From Palaemon carinicauda (lineage: Eukaryota; Arthropoda; Malacostraca; Decapoda; Palaemonidae): a DNA stretch of 64,000 nucleotides. The DNA is taken from NCBI RefSeq assembly GCF_036898095.1, contig NC_090729.1:75106754-75170753 (forward strand), in the 5' to 3' direction. A program made the position numbers and the translations under genes. Shown here piece by piece: positions 1 to 12,913 of the stretch (positions are counted from its first letter, which is position 1; each line of letters opens with the position of its first letter). The notes under the pieces are model-generated. The model had not been told where the DNA came from and did not search any database. It was given only the letters and a program-made list of their open reading frames with translations.

Positions 1-672
1 AACGTTTTTTAGTTTCTCTTCCATTCATGTAACATTCTGAGAATACATATTACAGCAACAGTCCGAAAATTTCCGGGTGCCATGATGATGTCAGCTGATC
101 AGGTTTGTTTACACTTTTTTCCTGATGCTTCTCGAACCGCGAGATTGTTGTGTGACGCTACAAAACTTTCACTCGCGAGCATCGGCTGGAGGTTAGCGAA
201 AACCTCGAGCAAGGAAGGACTACTGTGATTCCTGCTTTTTTTCACTTGTGTATTGTCGATTGTTAAAACGTGTTATTGTGACATTTTTGGAATTTTCCTT
301 ATGAGTGTACACATTGAAAATAATAGTAAGAAAAATCAATTTGTATTTTGAGGGTTATTAGGAACGTTTAATTTGTGTTTTAGAAATGTAGAATTTTTAT
401 TACTGGTTATTTTAGAATAAGAATTTTCTCATAACGTTGTAATAACTAGGCTACATCTTTGGATTTACTATACCATTGCTCTTTTCTTGCTTGAGGGTGT
501 CATGCTTCCCATTTCTTTGCCTCGCCAGTAATTTTGATGTGGTCAAATCAACTCATATTTAGTGTGTCTCCTTAGGTAACCCTAAAAAAGAGATAAATTT
601 GACAGGAGATAAGTGAGCCATCTATAGAAAAAAATAACATCTATTGTCTTTTCGACCACGGTCTCGTCTTTG
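1..672. other. No supported gene
   Basis: Both strands lack a convincing open frame. A short GC-richer patch around 125-220 contains several CpG dinucleotides, including CTCGCGAG, and differs from the AT-rich surroundings. It could be part of a promoter or 5' UTR of a gene outside the window, but no splice signal, TATA box or coding frame supports that. Confidence 0.4.
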
Positions 673-1649
673 AAGGTTAGGCTGGGGTTACACAGCTGCA
701 ACTAAGCTATGCGACTTGCTGCGAAGATAAAAAATCCAAGAAATGGCGGAAAGTCTAGCAATTGTTCTGCTCTTTTATGTCGAACGACCTGTCACACGCT
801 TCCTGCTAGATTTCCGCTCGCTTATTCTTGGACCGGGATGACTGTTGGATGGCGAGTTGAACGGGAGTCGCTACCTACTGCGTTCAGTATGGGATTAACC
901 TGACGAATTATTGTGACTAATGCAGATTTCTGTGAGATTCATTGTGAGGCCTTTAGAATGCCGCTCAATTACCACTAGATTGCCACTTGACTTGGCAGCG
1001 AGTGCACAACGATTGGCTAAGGAGGGATATGAAGGGAGGTTTCTGTATTTATTTCATTTGTAGTGATTTCTTAACTTTTTCATATTCTTTATTTTCTATT
1101 TAAGTCATTGAAAATTATTGCACAATTTATTTGTTCACGTTTGTTTTCTTTATTGATTTCATTCAAAGTGACCAAAGTTGGACGACCTGCAAACTGTGGC
1201 AGAGCATCTCTCTATCACTGCTTTTAAGCGAGCGGGAAACGTCACGTGGTCGTGATGCTATGTTGCCAGATCGCAGGCTCAATAGACTTGCTAGATCCTA
1301 CAAGGATTTCGTCGTACATACCTGCAATTGTTGCAAAGGAACCGTTGCTAAGTCATAGTGAGGTACGATTCGCCTAGGACTCCGCTGCGAAGTTTCGCAG
1401 CTGACGAGAGTCGCAGCAGAAGGTCGCCACAGTTTTGAACAGCCCAAAATGTTCGTAACGTGGTCTCGACCGGATTAACCAAGTGTGAGACATCGCCGGG
1501 CGGCGCGACAGGTTGAGCAACCCTCCCTCGATATTCTGCACATATTCAAGGGGGATTCGCTGCAAAATGGCGATACTGAAAAATATGGTTGTTTTCTAAC
1601 ATCGCAGCGAGTCACAGACCTTAGTTGCAGATGTGTGACCCCCAACCTT
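673..1649. mobile_element. MITE-like element with imperfect inverted ends
   Basis: The left end (from 673) and the reverse complement of the right end (to 1649) share AAGGTT, then GGGGT.ACACA, CTGCAACTAAG and GACT.GCTGCGA over about 65 bp with small gaps. The interior of about 850 bp holds further copies of the GTCGC/GCGAC motif near both ends but no coding frame that I can support. This is the layout of a non-autonomous DNA transposon. I could not define a target-site duplication, so the superfamily is open. Confidence 0.42.
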
Positions 1650-1791
1650 ACCAGTCGATGTTTCTCACGTTGGGAAATTTTCTCGAAATAAAACTTTACT
1701 TTAGAAGTGGAGTCGAAAGCTTCTTTCTTCATAGTGTTACATGAGTGCTCGGGGTGTTATTCTGTACTTGAACCGTCATTTATGTTGTGTT

Positions 1792-1793
<2 letters not shown>

Positions 1794-1863
<70 letters not shown>
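1794..1863. repeat. (TA)n microsatellite
   Basis: Uninterrupted TA dinucleotide tract of about 70 bp. Confidence 0.95.
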
Positions 1864-1865
<2 letters not shown>

Positions 1866-2132
1866 CATATGTTTGTGTATAAGTAGATTCAAACTAACCA
1901 TATGTTATTAACATTTATGTATTATTGTAGGTATATACATGTGTGCTTGGTGTTATTAGTCAAATTCTACGTTTAATCTTGTTTTCTTTATACATGTCCA
2001 TTTATTCTCATTTTGTTTCTATTTCAGGTACGTTCGTTGCATACAGTGCATGTGCATAGGTATGTGTTAATTGACTTTTTGTATGTTAGGCTTTAGGAAA
2101 CACCGGATCACCCCAAGTTAACTGACTTCATG

Positions 2133-2134
<2 letters not shown>

Positions 2135-2188
<54 letters not shown>
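2135..2188. repeat. (GA)n microsatellite
   Basis: Uninterrupted GA tract of about 54 bp. Confidence 0.95.
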
Positions 2189-2190
<2 letters not shown>

Positions 2191-2869
2191 GAATACTCTA
2201 TATATGAAAATAGCAAGACGCTGTAGTTTTAATATTGTGGGCATGACTTATCATCAGCGAAATTGTCTGTGGTCGTTTGTGTTGAGAAACCAAAAAGTGG
2301 AATTGAATCTGGTTTAGTCTGCCATTAGTGACCGTCGAGTTGCTTTATTTTCTTTTTTCTTCAGAATAGAGTAGAATTGTTATTAGGTTTTTTATTAATT
2401 GGTGTACTGCCTTTGATCATTTTGTGCAAGTGTGCTTCTTTGTATTCTGATTTTTCATTATTTACCTTGGCCCTTCAATTTTGCCATTTTTACTTATGTA
2501 ATTATTTAGATATTTTAGGGATAGATTTTATATATCGCTTTAATGATAATATTGACTCTAATTACAATAGTTTATGTTTTTTGTCTGTTTTTGTAAACTG
2601 GTGTATTACCATGGGGATATATTATCCTCTTGTTTACTTAAGAATGTTTACTGGTGGAGAAAGGACATCAGACACCTATATTTGTGTTTCTTTATATGAT
2701 ATTTGTAGTTTATGTTTGGCGTTGGTGCTAGATAGAACACACTCATGTTCGTGTGTGATCGAATTATACAAATCCAAGTCCTCTGATAAAGCAGTTACCA
2801 CGTATGTAACTGCAATCCTTCTTAGGCACAATAGTGATATCTCATGGCAAATCTCAGGTGAATGTCGGG

Positions 2870-2873
<4 letters not shown>
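2189..2873. other. No supported gene; one long open frame without ATG
   Basis: A plus-strand frame stays open from about 2377 to 2949, but it opens on TTG, its first ATG is about 80 codons in, and its last 25 codons are the GA microsatellite read as Arg-Glu. The middle is hydrophobic and rich in Leu, Ile, Phe, Cys and Tyr. No family is recognised. A pyrimidine run followed by CAG just upstream (about 2350-2363) could be a splice acceptor, so an exon is not fully excluded. Confidence 0.3.

Positions 2874-2940
<67 letters not shown>
2874..2940. repeat. (GA)n microsatellite
   Basis: GA tract of about 67 bp with one GAAAG interruption. Confidence 0.95.
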
Positions 2941-2942
<2 letters not shown>

Positions 2943-3883
2943 AAACTGAATTTGGTTGTATTTGGAATGGGAATCTTAACTGTATTTATTTGCAATGATA
3001 TTATTCTTCATAATGTTCTGTTAACCCAGTGAAGGAGAGGTGACCAGGACAATGTGGATGTGACCCAACGTCCCAGTATCACATTGTTTAGAAGATATGA
3101 CCTTGGTGCAAATGCACAAGTCGGTGATGCTTGATGCTGCTTTTGCCGGTAAATTTATATTCAGGTATCGGCGTCGTCAGTAGTTGTATCGTAGTTGCTA
3201 ACAACGAAAGTCAGGCTCATGCTAAGATGTCACAGGTTGAGAGATTTGAGAGACGCACCTCCTGGGTAAGAAGGAATGCTGCACCTTGGAGCTGTTTACG
3301 AGGGTCGATACTCATAAACATGCAGCTACGCTAGAAATTGTAGCTTGACTTAAACTTAGGATTGCTCAGCCATTGTCTCTGACACTATTTGGTTTATATC
3401 TACTTTGTGTCCCGCCTTTTACATAACGCATTGAAAATTGCGATGGGAATGAAATGCTTGGTTGCCATTTCAGTGAAAGGTGTCTTTGAGAGAGGAAGGC
3501 AGCTCTTCCATTTTCTTTAATTAAAGATAACTTTTCTCTATAAGTGATTTTACTACGATTCCAAACAACTTCCAGTACATATATTTAAGAAAATTTGTTG
3601 CTTAATTGCTCGATGCTTTAACTGCAGCCTATTTCCATCCGAAACTATTCACAAGCTTTCAGAGTTGTATAAGATTTCGTACCCTCTGCACTTATAATGT
3701 TGTTATTGTTGTTAATGACAATGTTATCAAGACCCTCACCGTCATCCCGGCCGGCGTCTCCAGCATAAGAATTTACCCGCTGGACATCCTCATTATTTGT
3801 CTTCACTGTCATTGATTTTCAATATCGGAAATTCTCCCTTTGGCCAAGGGATTGGTCTGGGCCGTTTTTTAAACATTTGTCTT
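2941..3883. other. No supported gene
   Basis: Short open frames only. No splice-flanked exon, RNA gene or recognisable transposon relic was seen. Confidence 0.4.
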
Positions 3884-3958
3884 TTTTTTTTTTTTTTTTT
3901 TGTTATTCAGTTTTTAGGTAATGTGATGAGGAACGGAACTCTGCTATTTGATAATAAA

Positions 3959-3995
<37 letters not shown>
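3884..3995. repeat. Poly-T tract and (AAT)n microsatellite
   Basis: A T17 run is followed 50 bp later by an AAT trinucleotide tract (about 3954-3995). (AAT)n is the tail signature of the LINE family in this window, but no LINE 3' sequence adjoins it here. Confidence 0.9.
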
Positions 3996-3998
<3 letters not shown>

Positions 3999-4594
3999 GA
4001 AGCAATAAAACAACAAAAGATAAAGAAAAAAATAGAAGAGAATTAAAGCTATACTGAAGTAAGAGTTTAAATCTGAAAACATGATAAAGGTCATAAACAC
4101 AGAAATTACCAGCAATCAGGGACAATGCTGGAATAATGGATTTGAAAACGCCAGAGCTATGCAGCATAGATAGAGAAACTAAGAAGGTAACGAACATATA
4201 CCAAGCAATGCACAGAGAAAGGGAAGATGACTCATTAGCATAGGAGGAGATTGTGTAAACATCGAAAGCAAGATGTCGTTGACTCGATCAGTCTGCCAAA
4301 GTCAAAGAACTGAAGGGGTTACATTGATTGTTGGAAGCTGCAAATTGTTGTCACAACACGTTTAGTCAGTCAGTTGGGATATAAATGATACTCTCATAAA
4401 GTTTTTCTCAAATAAAAAAAAATAATTTAATCTATAGATACTTATATATATTTGGGTGAATCCGTGAAATTACAAGTAAATGGCATTACTATAGATGATG
4501 TGATTTTTAATTGTTGAAAGAAACTCCGGAAGTGTTGTTTTGGCCAGGGCAAAGGTGGGGGTTAGCAGTGAGGTAGGCTGGGAGTTCTCTAGAA

Positions 4595-4598
<4 letters not shown>
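3996..4598. other. No supported gene
   Basis: A-rich sequence without a recognisable coding frame or repeat family. Confidence 0.4.

Positions 4599-4663
<65 letters not shown>
4599..4663. repeat. (GA)n microsatellite
   Basis: Uninterrupted GA tract of about 65 bp. Confidence 0.95.
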
Positions 4664-4665
<2 letters not shown>

Positions 4666-6299
4666 CACAAACAAATGGTAAAAAGAAGCAGAAACGGATG
4701 GTTCAGAAAGTGAGCAATGGAACATGTGAAGAATAAAACATGAAATTGCAGAGAAGAAAATGCTGACTGAACGTCGTTACATAAGGAAGAAGAGAAAGAA
4801 AGCTCCATAACCATTCAAGAGGGATTGAATGAAGGGAGGATTCTAGATTAGTGACCAAGACAAGGGAACTGAACAGGTGGAGGGAGAAATAGAGGGAGGG
4901 GTGGATGTTGCTGGGCTTGGGGGAGATGTAAAACCGGTGGTGGTCGTCGTCGTCCATTGATGGCTAGCTAGCAGCAGACCATAAGGTACAGATAGACACG
5001 GCTGCAGAAACTTCTTCTGTTAAATACGTTTTCCTTCCTTTGGCTATGTCGTGTTTAATTTGGGAAAATACGGGTTTCTCTCTCCTGGGCCATGGCACGA
5101 CGTGTCCTACGTCCTATCCTGCATTCTTTGGTATTGTTGTGATCTGAACGGGAACGTTTTGAATCAACATTACTTTTTTTTTTTTTCGTGAATGCACTTT
5201 GTTCTTTTTATCAACGTTCTCCTAATTTGTCAAGTGTAGTAATTTTACCCCAAATTACAAAGAAAACAAGAAGTAGAAGAAGATCTTTTTCAGGCTTCCT
5301 TTCGTATCTTCATGCCATATTTTTTATAGTCTTTGTTCTCGTGAAATCTTCCATTTCAATTGAGAAGTTCCTTTCGTATTTGATCTGTCTTTTCTCGAGA
5401 TGAGATTTTCTCTTCATTCAATTTTTCAGTAATGGAAAAGAATGTCTGATTTCTACAGCTTGCCCATAGAGGAGTGACATTCAAAATTGTGACATTGGTC
5501 TTTAATAACTGTTGTCCTATTATAAGTGGCTTTGAAGGTTTTGGTATGATGCCGCCATGCGATATGGGACATTGTCTCGTTAGTGATGATCTGGTTAGGA
5601 GACCGCAGAATTAATTCCCTTTTTGAAACTGGATGAAGATTCCAGATTGTGGGTGTGCCGGATTGTTTGGTTGTTTCCTTTTATTTGTTACGTTAATCGA
5701 TGGTAAACAAGAGGATGTGAAAGGAGGTCGTTTTGGAAAGAAAAATAGTATAATAAATATAGAAATAGACATGGGAATATTATTGGACGACTGCAGCAAA
5801 GTCATAGAAAATTAAAAAAAAGTAAACTAAAAAGGGGTAGTTTTTATGCCATGATAATAAAAAAATTAAACATGTTGCAACACTGGAAACATTGAAAAAT
5901 ACATTCCATAGAAGTTGAGGATAAATGGTTGGAAATGAAGGGAGTTATGTTTTCCTCCTCTTGTGAGATGCAGATACTTGTTGCTGGAAATGAGGATTTG
6001 GGAAAGGGCATCCTGGCCCTGTTCTTATCCGGAGTCGTTGTTCTTCCTATAAAAAAAAAAGTCTTCCCAGAGAAATAAGGCCGCTACAGAAACAGAAGCT
6101 TCGCCTTATTGATATTGGCCTGGTGAACTCTGGAACACAGTGGGAGGTGATTTGAAGGGTTACTAATCTTTTACCTGCATTACTTCTCTCGGTATTCCTC
6201 TATTAAACAAGCCACTTCATTTCCGTGCACTGTAGCCTACTTGATATCTATTTTTTACTTCATAATATTTTGTTCTATAAATAATTTTTCCCATATAAT
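4664..6299. other. No supported gene
   Basis: Several frames of 60-85 codons are open on both strands, but none shows a family motif, a signal peptide with a supported start, or exon borders. Confidence 0.35.
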
Positions 6300-6620
6300 G
6301 CTAAAACACCGTCCGTTAGGATGGTTATGATTTCAAATGTTTTTTTGGGCAATATTTATCTTTTTTACTTAATAATTGTTTTGTATAAAGCTTGATGATG
6401 GTCATAATTTCTTATGTGTTTATTTGAAAAATAAGCCCAGTCAATGTATTGCCTTATTTATTATAGAAATAGAAATACCAATACATTTAATCTCTTGAGT
6501 TTGCTGTGCAAAGCTGAATGATGGTCATGATTTCTTCTGTTTTTTTTTTTTTTTCAATCAGCAAAAATCTTTTGTTGATATTAGAATCGTTCATTCGGGA
6601 GATAATGCCAGGTAATATAT
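6300..6620. repeat. Degenerate tandem repeat, about 90-120 bp unit
   Basis: The phrase GATGGTCATGATTTCTT, or a close variant with TTATG, occurs three times (near 6322, 6398 and 6520), each time followed by a T-rich stretch. This looks like an old three-copy tandem duplication. Confidence 0.45.
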
Positions 6621-6939
6621 GATACTTAACTTATTATAGAAACAGATATACCGTAACTATATTGAAATATATGAATGCTATAAGTCATAAACACCTAGAT
6701 TTGCCTTTAGATTAGCGTTCATGACTTACTATCCTTTACCTATAGGGGTTCCTCTCAAACATCAAGTGTTTACAAATGATAGAGGATTAACTTGAAGCTT
6801 ACTCAGATTGTCTTTTGGTCGATAAGGTCGATTTTTCATTAACATTCAAGATTTCAGCGGCCTTATTTCTCTTGGTTGACTATAGATTACGATGCGCCTT
6901 CCATTCCCATCATATTTTAAGCGGTGTGTGATTATTTAC

Positions 6940-7938
6940 AGTTTGCCCGGATTCCTCTCCCAGTCACTGCCTTGTCTTCCTTCTGTCGGTTTAAAGCCGC
7001 TCCCCACCCATTCTCTTCCTGCTCCATATTCCTCCTCCTGTTACTGATTTGTCTTCCTTCTTAGGCCTGTTTTAAGGTGCCAATTTTCTTCTTGCTACTT
7101 ATTCCTCTCCCGGCTACTGTTTTGTTTTCCTTATGCTCATTGTAGAGCACCCATTCTCTTCTTACCGGTTCTTATTCTCCTCCTGGGTACTGTTTTGTCT
7201 TTTTTTCTGCCAGTTTTAGTGCCCCTATTCTCTTACTACTGCTTTTTATACCTCTTCCGGGTACTGCTTTGTCTTCCACCTTTTGCCTGTTTTAGTGCCC
7301 CCATTATCTTCCTGGTCCTTCTTATTCCCCTCCCATTTACTGCTTTGTCGTCCTCGCTCGGCCTGTTTTAGGGTGCCCATTCTCTTGGTTCTCCTTCTTA
7401 TTCCATCCCAGATACTGATTTGTCTTCCTTCTGCCCTTCTTTTAGGGTGCCCGTGCTCTTCCTGCTCCTTTTTCCTCCAGATATTGCTTTGACTTCCTTC
7501 TTCTGCTTGTTTTAGGGCCCATGTTATCATCCTATTCCTTAATTCTCTCATGATTATTGTTTTATCTTCCCCCTCTGCCCTTTATAGCCCCACCGTTCTC
7601 TTCCTGCTCCTTGTTATTCCTCTCCCGGTTATTGCTTTTTATTCCTTCTGCCTGTTTTAGGGCAACTATTTTCTTCCTTTTTATTTCTCTCCCAGTCACT
7701 GTTTTGTCTCCTTTCTTCTTATTTTAAGACAATCATTCTCTTCCTGTTCCTTCTTATTTCTCTCCTAGATATTGCTTTGTCTTCCATCATTTGCATGTTT
7801 CATGCCCCCATTCTATTTATTCTGCTTATTCCTCTCCCTGCTCCCCCTCATTCCTCTCTCTACTCCTCCTTATCCCTCTCCCTGCTTCTCCTTATTCCTC
7901 TCCCTGCTCGTTCTTATTCCTCTCCCAGTCATTGCAGA
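6940..7938. repeat. Degenerate pyrimidine-rich minisatellite, about 70-90 bp unit
   Basis: A unit running TATTCCTCTCCCGG - TACTG.TTTGTCTTCCTTCTGCC - TGTTTTAGGG..CCC - ATTCTCTTCCTGCTCCT recurs about 11-12 times with heavy divergence. In the last 100 bp it collapses to shorter units of TTATTCCTCTCCCTGCTCC. The minus strand stays open through part of it (7246-7551) as a crude 24-25-residue repeat rich in Lys, Arg, Glu and Gln. I read this as a consequence of the unit length and base composition, not as a gene. Confidence 0.7.
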
Positions 7939-8124
7939 AGGAAAAAATTCAGCAGGGACAACCAACAGGTCGCCATCCACCATTTCAGCTGCCAAGACAT
8001 CCAGGACTTCGTAAGGAGTGGCCCTTAATCCCAAGAGGACCGAGGGAAGCTGAGTAAACCTGTTGTAGCTCCATCTGCAATGACTGGGAGAGGAATAAGT
8101 ACGAGCAGGGAGAGGAATAAGGAG
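7888..8124. repeat. Near-perfect 51-bp inverted repeat with 135-bp loop
   Basis: Left arm 7888-7938 and right arm 8074-8124 are reverse complements with one visible mismatch. The left arm is the last part of the minisatellite; the right arm is an isolated inverted copy. The loop (7939-8073) is not pyrimidine-rich and resembles neither flank. Confidence 0.85.
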
Positions 8125-8303
8125 GTCGCTACTTGACACTTACAGCTGATAACAACGTAATTACATGAAGCTCACATTAGGATTTTGTCGGAACTAATTT
8201 CAGTTTGAGAATTGCTCTCCACTAAGTAATGTTCCTGATTTGAAGGACCGGGAAGGTTGTTGACTAGTGTACAGAAAATTAATTTATACACTCACACATC
8301 TAT

Positions 8304-8579
<276 letters not shown>

Positions 8580-8581
<2 letters not shown>

Positions 8582-9750
8582 TCATCAGCCGTTACTACAC
8601 CACTGCAGGAAAAAGATCTCAGCCATGTCTTTCTACTCGCATCTGTTTAAGGTCTTTCTGTGCCAGTCTATACTCGCAAAATTTTTAAACTCGTCAATCT
8701 ATTGTCTTCTGTTCCTTTCCCTGCTTCCTTTGCAATCCCTAGGGACCCATTCTGTTATTTTTAATGTCCATCTATTATCTGTCATTCTCATTATATTTCC
8801 TACCAATGTCCATTTCTTTTTCTTACATGTTGTTAGAATATTCTCTACTTTAGTTGTTCTTTTTCTCTGTATTAGTGTTAATCCCTTCTTTATTCTTTAC
8901 ATAACATAAAGCTCCAAGTTTCCGATTCATAAGTTAATACTAGTAGGATCATCTTATTGAATAATTTTGTTTTTAGGGAAAGTGGCATTTTACTATTCAT
9001 AATCTCATTTTGTTTACCTAAAGCTCTCCATTCCATGCTTATCCTTCTTTTAAGTTTGGACTCATGTCTTGGGGAAACAATTATGGTCTGTATTAAGTTC
9101 GTATATTCATTAACAATTTCAAGAGGTTTGTCCATGACATTTATTTGTTGTCTCTGCATTTTCATTGACCATTAACTCAAGTTTCCTCATTCATTTATAG
9201 TCCTACATTCTTACTTTCTCTATTCAAATCTTCTATCATCTTTTGCAATTCCTCCATGCTGAACCAAATAGTAATATGTCATCTGCGAATTTTAAGTTGT
9301 TGAGGTAATCCCCCTTAATGTTTATTCCAACATTTTATTTTAATCTAAATTCCTAAAAAACTACTAGTAGGCACGCTGTGAATAATTTAGGAGAGATGGG
9401 ATCTTGTGTAACTCCTTTCTCAATCAGAATTTTTTCACTATCTTTCTGTAGATATAGGACTACTGTACTTCCCATATAGATAACTCCAAGTGTTCTAACA
9501 TAAGATTCAACTATTCCTTGTCTTTGAAGGATTTTCACTACTGGTGAAGTTTTGACGGAATCAAAAGCTTTCTTATAGTCTATAAATGTCATTCATTGTG
9601 GTTTGTCATACTCTGTGGATTTTTCCATTAGCTGGAATATGATCAATTGTTGGATACTTAATTTACTTCTAAATGTTATCTACTCTCTAGGTTGATTAAA
9701 GTCTACCTGTCTTTCTATTCGGCCTAATATGATCTCAGCTCTTAATTCAG
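8580..9750 (-). pseudogene. RTE-type LINE, 3' half, decayed
   Basis: Read on the minus strand this is the C-terminal half of an RTE-clade non-LTR reverse transcriptase. Near 9592 the frame gives FIDYKKAFDSV, an RT motif containing a catalytic Asp, followed by GVTQDPISPKLFTACL (9353-9440), the usual QGDPISPKLF block with its Gly missing. Further downstream a frame at 9165-8890 carries the post-catalytic region (the SETWS block replaces the usual GAETW). The 3' end at 8580 reads as the typical RTE terminus: the reverse complement ends with CTGATGATGAT next to the TA microsatellite. Frames are broken by several shifts and stops. The 5' half, including the endonuclease, is missing. Related relics lie at 58.5 and 62.9 kb. 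Confidence 0.85.
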
Positions 9751-10638
9751 CAGCACGTTTTCTTTTATACTCGTAGACCCTTTGTCCGACTTATGGTCCG
9801 CATTTCGTGTTACGATGAACACTATTCTGTATCAGGTGAGTAACTTCTAGAATAGACGATCGGTTTGAGATGGTATGGCACAGTAGCTGCAGTTTTTCGG
9901 AAAACTTTTTAGTCATTCTGTCATATCCTTTGCCCTTTCTCTCTCCCTCTCTTCATAGAAAGTCCTTCGAATGTCATATTTTCTGACTCCCTGATCCAAA
10001 TGCCTCCTTATAACATCATATTGATTGAAATAGAAGTAATTTAAGAGAACATTGAAAGGAGAAAATTAATTATTTAGAGCACAATATAAGGATAAGAAGT
10101 ATTTATTGCAATTTGATGCTACATGGCAAACACCTGTAAATTAAATTGGTTTTCGTTTGAATCTGTAGTAGAAGGCATGAGATGGGCAAATACCCGACAC
10201 AGCATTTCCCCGAGATGCCGAATAACTTGCCATTTAACGGGACTGGACTCGCTCCATCAGAAGCAGCCCGCTCTACTTCCCTAGACAACATGCATGAATT
10301 TCCCGTTTCAGAACTTATCTGAATTTACTTATCAATGTTTTACCACATCTGTTGCATTTATTAACTGTGAATAGAGTGTCTTGGGCCGTAACATTAGGCT
10401 CAAAAACTTTAATGTTGAAAATTCGGTAAAAAAATGGAAAGTATTCCTCCCGGACTAATCGTATTGAAACTTTACTCCCAGTGCCTTATAGTAGCTCAGT
10501 GCCATCAGCAATGTTTTATATTTAAATGTCAAAAGGAAAGAGTAAATAGGGGAATGACGTAATGATAAACATCTGTGAAATAGTCGAGTTTTGTGCGTAA
10601 AAGCAAATGGCCAAATTTATGGCATGCTATAGTTTTAG

Positions 10639-10640
<2 letters not shown>
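9751..10640. other. No supported gene
   Basis: No frame with family features. A 62-codon minus-strand frame at 10103-10291 has no recognisable motif. Confidence 0.35.

Positions 10641-10720
<80 letters not shown>
10641..10720. repeat. (CT)n microsatellite
   Basis: Uninterrupted CT tract of 80 bp. Confidence 0.95.
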
Positions 10721-10722
<2 letters not shown>

Positions 10723-11201
10723 GAAGAAGAAGAAAAATGTTCTTCTACACTTTATTTGAAGTAAGATTTTTTATCCCATGATAAGAAAATCTTATTTTCT
10801 TTTACCATTATCATTAGAAATTGAAATAAAGAATAGTTCAGTTTTTAAGTAAAACAAAGATGAGTATATTTGTCAAGAAAATCTCCATGATTTAAAGTCG
10901 TGCTTTCCCCTCAACAAAATTGATGCGATATGCAAATAAAATGGCAGCTTCCAAAAATAAATGCGTTCTCTAAAGGCATTGTTCGCAGTGGGTGAGAGTT
11001 AATGTTGAATAATGACGAGGGACCTAAATTGAATTAGGACATCCATTGCAACGACGCTCTAATGTTCATGCTCCTCTGTGATTAGTGCCATTGGACAATT
11101 TTTCATTTGGACATATAACAATGCCGATATAAAGAGATTTTCAAAAATTATGCGAAAGTCCCAACAGATTTCTATGCTGGTAAAAGTCGGACGGAAGGAA
11201 G
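10721..11201. other. No supported gene
   Basis: AT-rich, short frames only, no recognisable repeat family. Confidence 0.4.
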
Positions 11202-11256
<55 letters not shown>

Positions 11257-11410
11257 CAATTGTTAAGCTAAAAACCTAGTTGTAAAAGCAAGATGGTATA
11301 AGTCTAAGGGCTCCGACAGGAAAAAATAGCCCAGTGATTAAAGGAAATAAACTATAAGAAAAGTAATTAACAATTAAAATGAAATATTTCCAGGACAGTA
11401 ACAGTATTCA
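11202..11410 (-). mobile_element. Solitary 3' tail of the LINE/short-element family
   Basis: An (ATT)n tract followed by AAGC..AAACCTAGTTG, then GGCTCC.ACAGG and AAAAATAGCCCAGTGA is the 3' tail seen on every copy of this family here (38.86, 18.78, 23.84 and 54.9 kb). Only about 200 bp is present, so this is a heavily 5'-truncated insertion. Its microsatellite end marks the 3' side, giving minus-strand orientation. Confidence 0.85.
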
Positions 11411-12311
11411 GATAATTCTTTCAATTGAAATCAAAGCCGCGAAGTTTTGCAAGAGACTGACAGCGGCCAGAGTCAAATGAATATATTGGCCTTATTTAAT
11501 TATTCTCTGAGGAATTGTAGGACACCAATATGAGTATACCCATTGGAGATCACTTACGTAAGGTGCGCATATAGCTTAGATTAACTTGTATGCCAAAGGG
11601 AAATCAAAGATACAAATGATCTTCTACAAGTTAGGCGTCAGGTTTTATGTAGAATTTTCGAAGTTTGCTGGATTGATGCTAGATTCATGGTCCGTTCAGG
11701 TGAGTTCACCTTTTCATCAAAGCAAGCCACATGTGGTCCATTTTAACTTTTGCTTTTCTCTTTTTTTGATGAAGGAAACTCGGGTTGTGTTTTCTTTTGA
11801 CTTGGCACTTTGGTGCCCATTCGTTCGCACGAACAGTCGCTATTTGGTGGTTTCGACATCAACTTAATATAAGTCTCTTAGTGTCTTCAATCACAGGCGT
11901 TTGTTTCCATCGCTTCCAAATTATTTGTGATACTGTAATGCAAAATTTCGTCTCCTTTTTTTTTTTTTTTTTTTTTTTCAGTGTAAGGCTCAGGAAACCA
12001 TTGAAAGTTAAGGAATCTCAGAAATAGAAGATTAGGTAACACAAAGAACTGTCAAATAGTGGAAGAGTCTCAGCCAGAAAACAAAGTAATGGTTTATTTG
12101 AATTCAGTTACAGAAAGTACTGAAGTTGAAAGCTGAAATAGAAGCATTTTATTTTAGTTGCGAAATGTAGATTATAGCCAAGGTACCGAGGATATTAATA
12201 AATGCAACAGGATAATATTTAATTAACTATACTCATTGTATATTAATATAACATTAATAGTGATGACTGGAACACAATAATGATGGCCACAGTATGATAA
12301 TAATGGATGAT

Positions 12312-12315
<4 letters not shown>
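11411..12315. other. No supported gene
   Basis: A plus-strand frame at 11586-11867 (93 codons) shows no family motif, exon border or repeat match. A T22 run lies at about 11957. Confidence 0.35.
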
Positions 12316-12381
<66 letters not shown>

Positions 12382-12555
12382 ATACCCTTGTAGGGGGTAT
12401 GTGAGTCATGAGGACCATTTTAGCTGTAAAGGGTAGGCTGCTTTGGTCTGCCGTAAATGAGAGAGAATGGATCCCGGGTATTGTAGCTAGGGATGGGGGA
12501 ACATAGGACTTTTGTGAGGATATCTATGGTCCTTTTGCGAACACCTACTGTGCAT

Positions 12556-12611
<56 letters not shown>
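12316..12611. repeat. Paired (GA)n and (CT)n microsatellites
   Basis: A GA tract (12316-12378) and a CT tract (12557-12611) are separated by 178 bp of unique sequence. They are complementary and could pair as a long hairpin, as could the next tract at 12.8 kb. Confidence 0.93.
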
Positions 12612-12613
<2 letters not shown>

Positions 12614-12776
12614 GATGCTGATTTTGGTCGCCATCGGCCATCCACCTGGATGATTATGTTATTCTTACACGGCTGTTGGACCTCTGCTTTGTAATCCTTT
12701 ATGACTAAAATAGAATGGGGTGGAAGGACCAACGTTTATGTTAAATTCGCGCGTGCGCGGCCACACACACACACAC

Positions 12777-12913
<137 letters not shown>

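Noticed and set aside
2377..2949. 190-codon open frame on the plus strand
   Set aside because: Starts on TTG, has no ATG in its first 78 codons, ends in a GA microsatellite, and the hydrophobic middle matches no family I know. Kept only as a remark.
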